NCBI GenBank assembly: GCA_052148715.1
Contig: JBKQHQ010000096.1
Coordinates: forward strand, 43,200 to 107,199
Direction of reading: 5' to 3'
Length of the DNA: 64,000 nucleotides
Source: JBKQHQ01 sp052148715
Lineage (GTDB): Bacteria > Pseudomonadota > Alphaproteobacteria > Rhizobiales > Xanthobacteraceae
In this document: positions 63,425-64,000 of the stretch, one piece after another
How positions within the stretch are numbered: position 1 is the first letter of the stretch
How the letters are laid out: each line of letters opens with the position of its first letter
The notes under the pieces: generated by a model
The model's database searches: none
What the model saw: only the letters and a program-made list of their open reading frames with translations
Told to the model about the DNA's origin: nothing
Program-made: the position numbers and the translations under genes

Positions 63425-63946
63425 ATGCCCGATCAACCGGCATGCTTCGCCATGCCTCTCGCCCTCCCCCTTGTCGAGGCCGCCGAGCATCTTCCGGCGC
63501 GCGGTGCCTTGATCGGCCTCGACCTCGGCACCAAGACGATCGGCGTTGCGGTGTCGGACCCCGACCGGCGGCTTGCGGCCGGGGTCGAAACAATCAGGCG
63601 CAAGAACCTGTCCGCCGATGTGGCGCGTCTCCTGAGCCTTGCGGCCGAGCGGCGCGCCGTCGGGATCGTGCTCGGCTTGCCGATCAACATGGACGGGTCC
63701 GAGGGCCCCCGCGCGCAGTCGACGCGGGCGTTCGCCCGCAACCTCGGCAATCGCACCGATCTGCCGATCGCGTTCTGGGACGAGCGGTTGTCGACTGCCG
63801 CGGTCGAGCGCGCGCTGATCGCCGCCGATGCAAGCCGCAAGAAACGCGCGGCCGTCATCGACGAGCACGCTGCCGTCTATATCCTGCAAGGCGCGCTCGA
63901 CCGTCTGGCCGTGCTCGCGCGGCAGATTAGCGGTAGGGCGGATTAG
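63425..63946 (+). CDS. ruvX: Putative pre-16S rRNA nuclease / Holliday junction resolvase RuvX (YqgF)
   Basis: 173-residue RNase H-fold nuclease, implicated in 16S rRNA 5'-end maturation and formerly described as a resolvase. Active-site acids are visible: LIGLDLGTKTIGVAVSDP, FWDERLSTAAVERALI and IDEHAAVYILQGAL, with the LGLPINMDGSEGPRAQ block between. An internal ATG ten codons later is an alternative start. The stop codon lies inside an inverted repeat. Confidence 0.93.
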   Translation: MPDQPACFAMPLALPLVEAAEHLPARGALIGLDLGTKTIGVAVSDPDRRLAAGVETIRRKNLSADVARLLSLAAERRAVGIVLGLPINMDGSEGPRAQSTRAFARNLGNRTDLPIAFWDERLSTAAVERALIAADASRKKRAAVIDEHAAVYILQGALDRLAVLARQISGRAD

Positions 63947-64000
63947 CGCAGCGTAATCCGCCTGCGGGCACCACGGCGGCGGATTACGCTGACGCTAATC
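63941..64000. repeat. Palindromic intergenic repeat overlapping ruvX stop
   Basis: Inverted arms GATTAGCGCAGCGTAATCCGCC (positions 63941-63962, key GCGTAATCCGCC) and GGCGGATTACGCTGACGCTAATC (63978-64000) flank a GC-rich loop. GGCGGATTACGC-type palindromes are widespread intergenic elements in Bradyrhizobium-like genomes. The arm supplies the ruvX TAG stop. The element may continue past the window. Confidence 0.75.

Overview
The window looks like a chromosomal segment of a GC-rich alphaproteobacterium of the Hyphomicrobiales (Rhizobiales), near the Bradyrhizobiaceae/Xanthobacteraceae. The basis is the gene order rpoZ-rel-pdxJ-acpS-lepB-rnc-era-...-recO-parC, a gatCAB operon carrying small companion genes, a Bpt-type aminoacyl-tRNA-protein transferase, and small secreted proteins and palindromic repeats of a kind I recognise from that group. 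The placement is inference; no rRNA gene is present to confirm it.

Layout. 0-6.2 kb: partial threonine dehydratase, RDD membrane protein, bpt, an Nramp metal importer and a secreted M13 peptidase. 6.3-19.6 kb: a long minus-strand housekeeping block (rpoZ, rel, pdxJ, acpS, lepB, rnc, era, recO, parC), much of it joined by 4-bp overlaps. It is interrupted between era and recO by a secreted copper amine oxidase and a coupled secreted partner of unknown function. 19.9-30.3 kb: NYN nuclease-like protein with a family 5 uracil-DNA glycosylase, smpB, mscL, small secreted proteins, dapA, a lytic transglycosylase and an alpha/beta hydrolase. 30.3-39.6 kb: accessory region with an Omp25/31-type barrel, a broken TPR gene, two convergent TPR/O-GlcNAc-transferase-like proteins and a DcaP-like porin. 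39.6-49.2 kb: a four-gene RND efflux operon with two tandem permease paralogues, an adaptor and an outer-membrane lipoprotein. 49.6-55.1 kb: a run of tiny secreted proteins, a porin and an SphA-like outer-membrane protein. 55.5-64 kb: tRNA-Ser(GCU), a Sel1-like small protein, a GST, a 29-residue lysine-rich mini-gene, gatC-(55-aa ORF)-gatA-(96-aa ORF)-gatB, a CatE-like VOC dioxygenase and ruvX.

How the genes fit together. The core block covers transcription and the stringent response, cofactor synthesis, protein export, RNA processing, recombination and chromosome decatenation. The accessory stretches are strongly biased to envelope functions: porins, barrels, an efflux pump, wall hydrolysis, secreted peptidase and oxidase, and possible protein glycosylation.

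Most unusual observation. gatB is intact and in frame but carries about 98 codons of collagen-like Gly-Pro-Thr-Gly-Pro-Ala repeats (58613-58906), built from roughly 45-nt units, between its catalytic part and its C-terminal YqeY-like tail. Removing the insert leaves a GatB of ordinary length. Other points of note are a D-N versus D-D difference in the proton-relay motif of the tandem RND permeases, a paralogous family of secreted micro-proteins with an almost invariant tail, and very short ORFs in the gat region.
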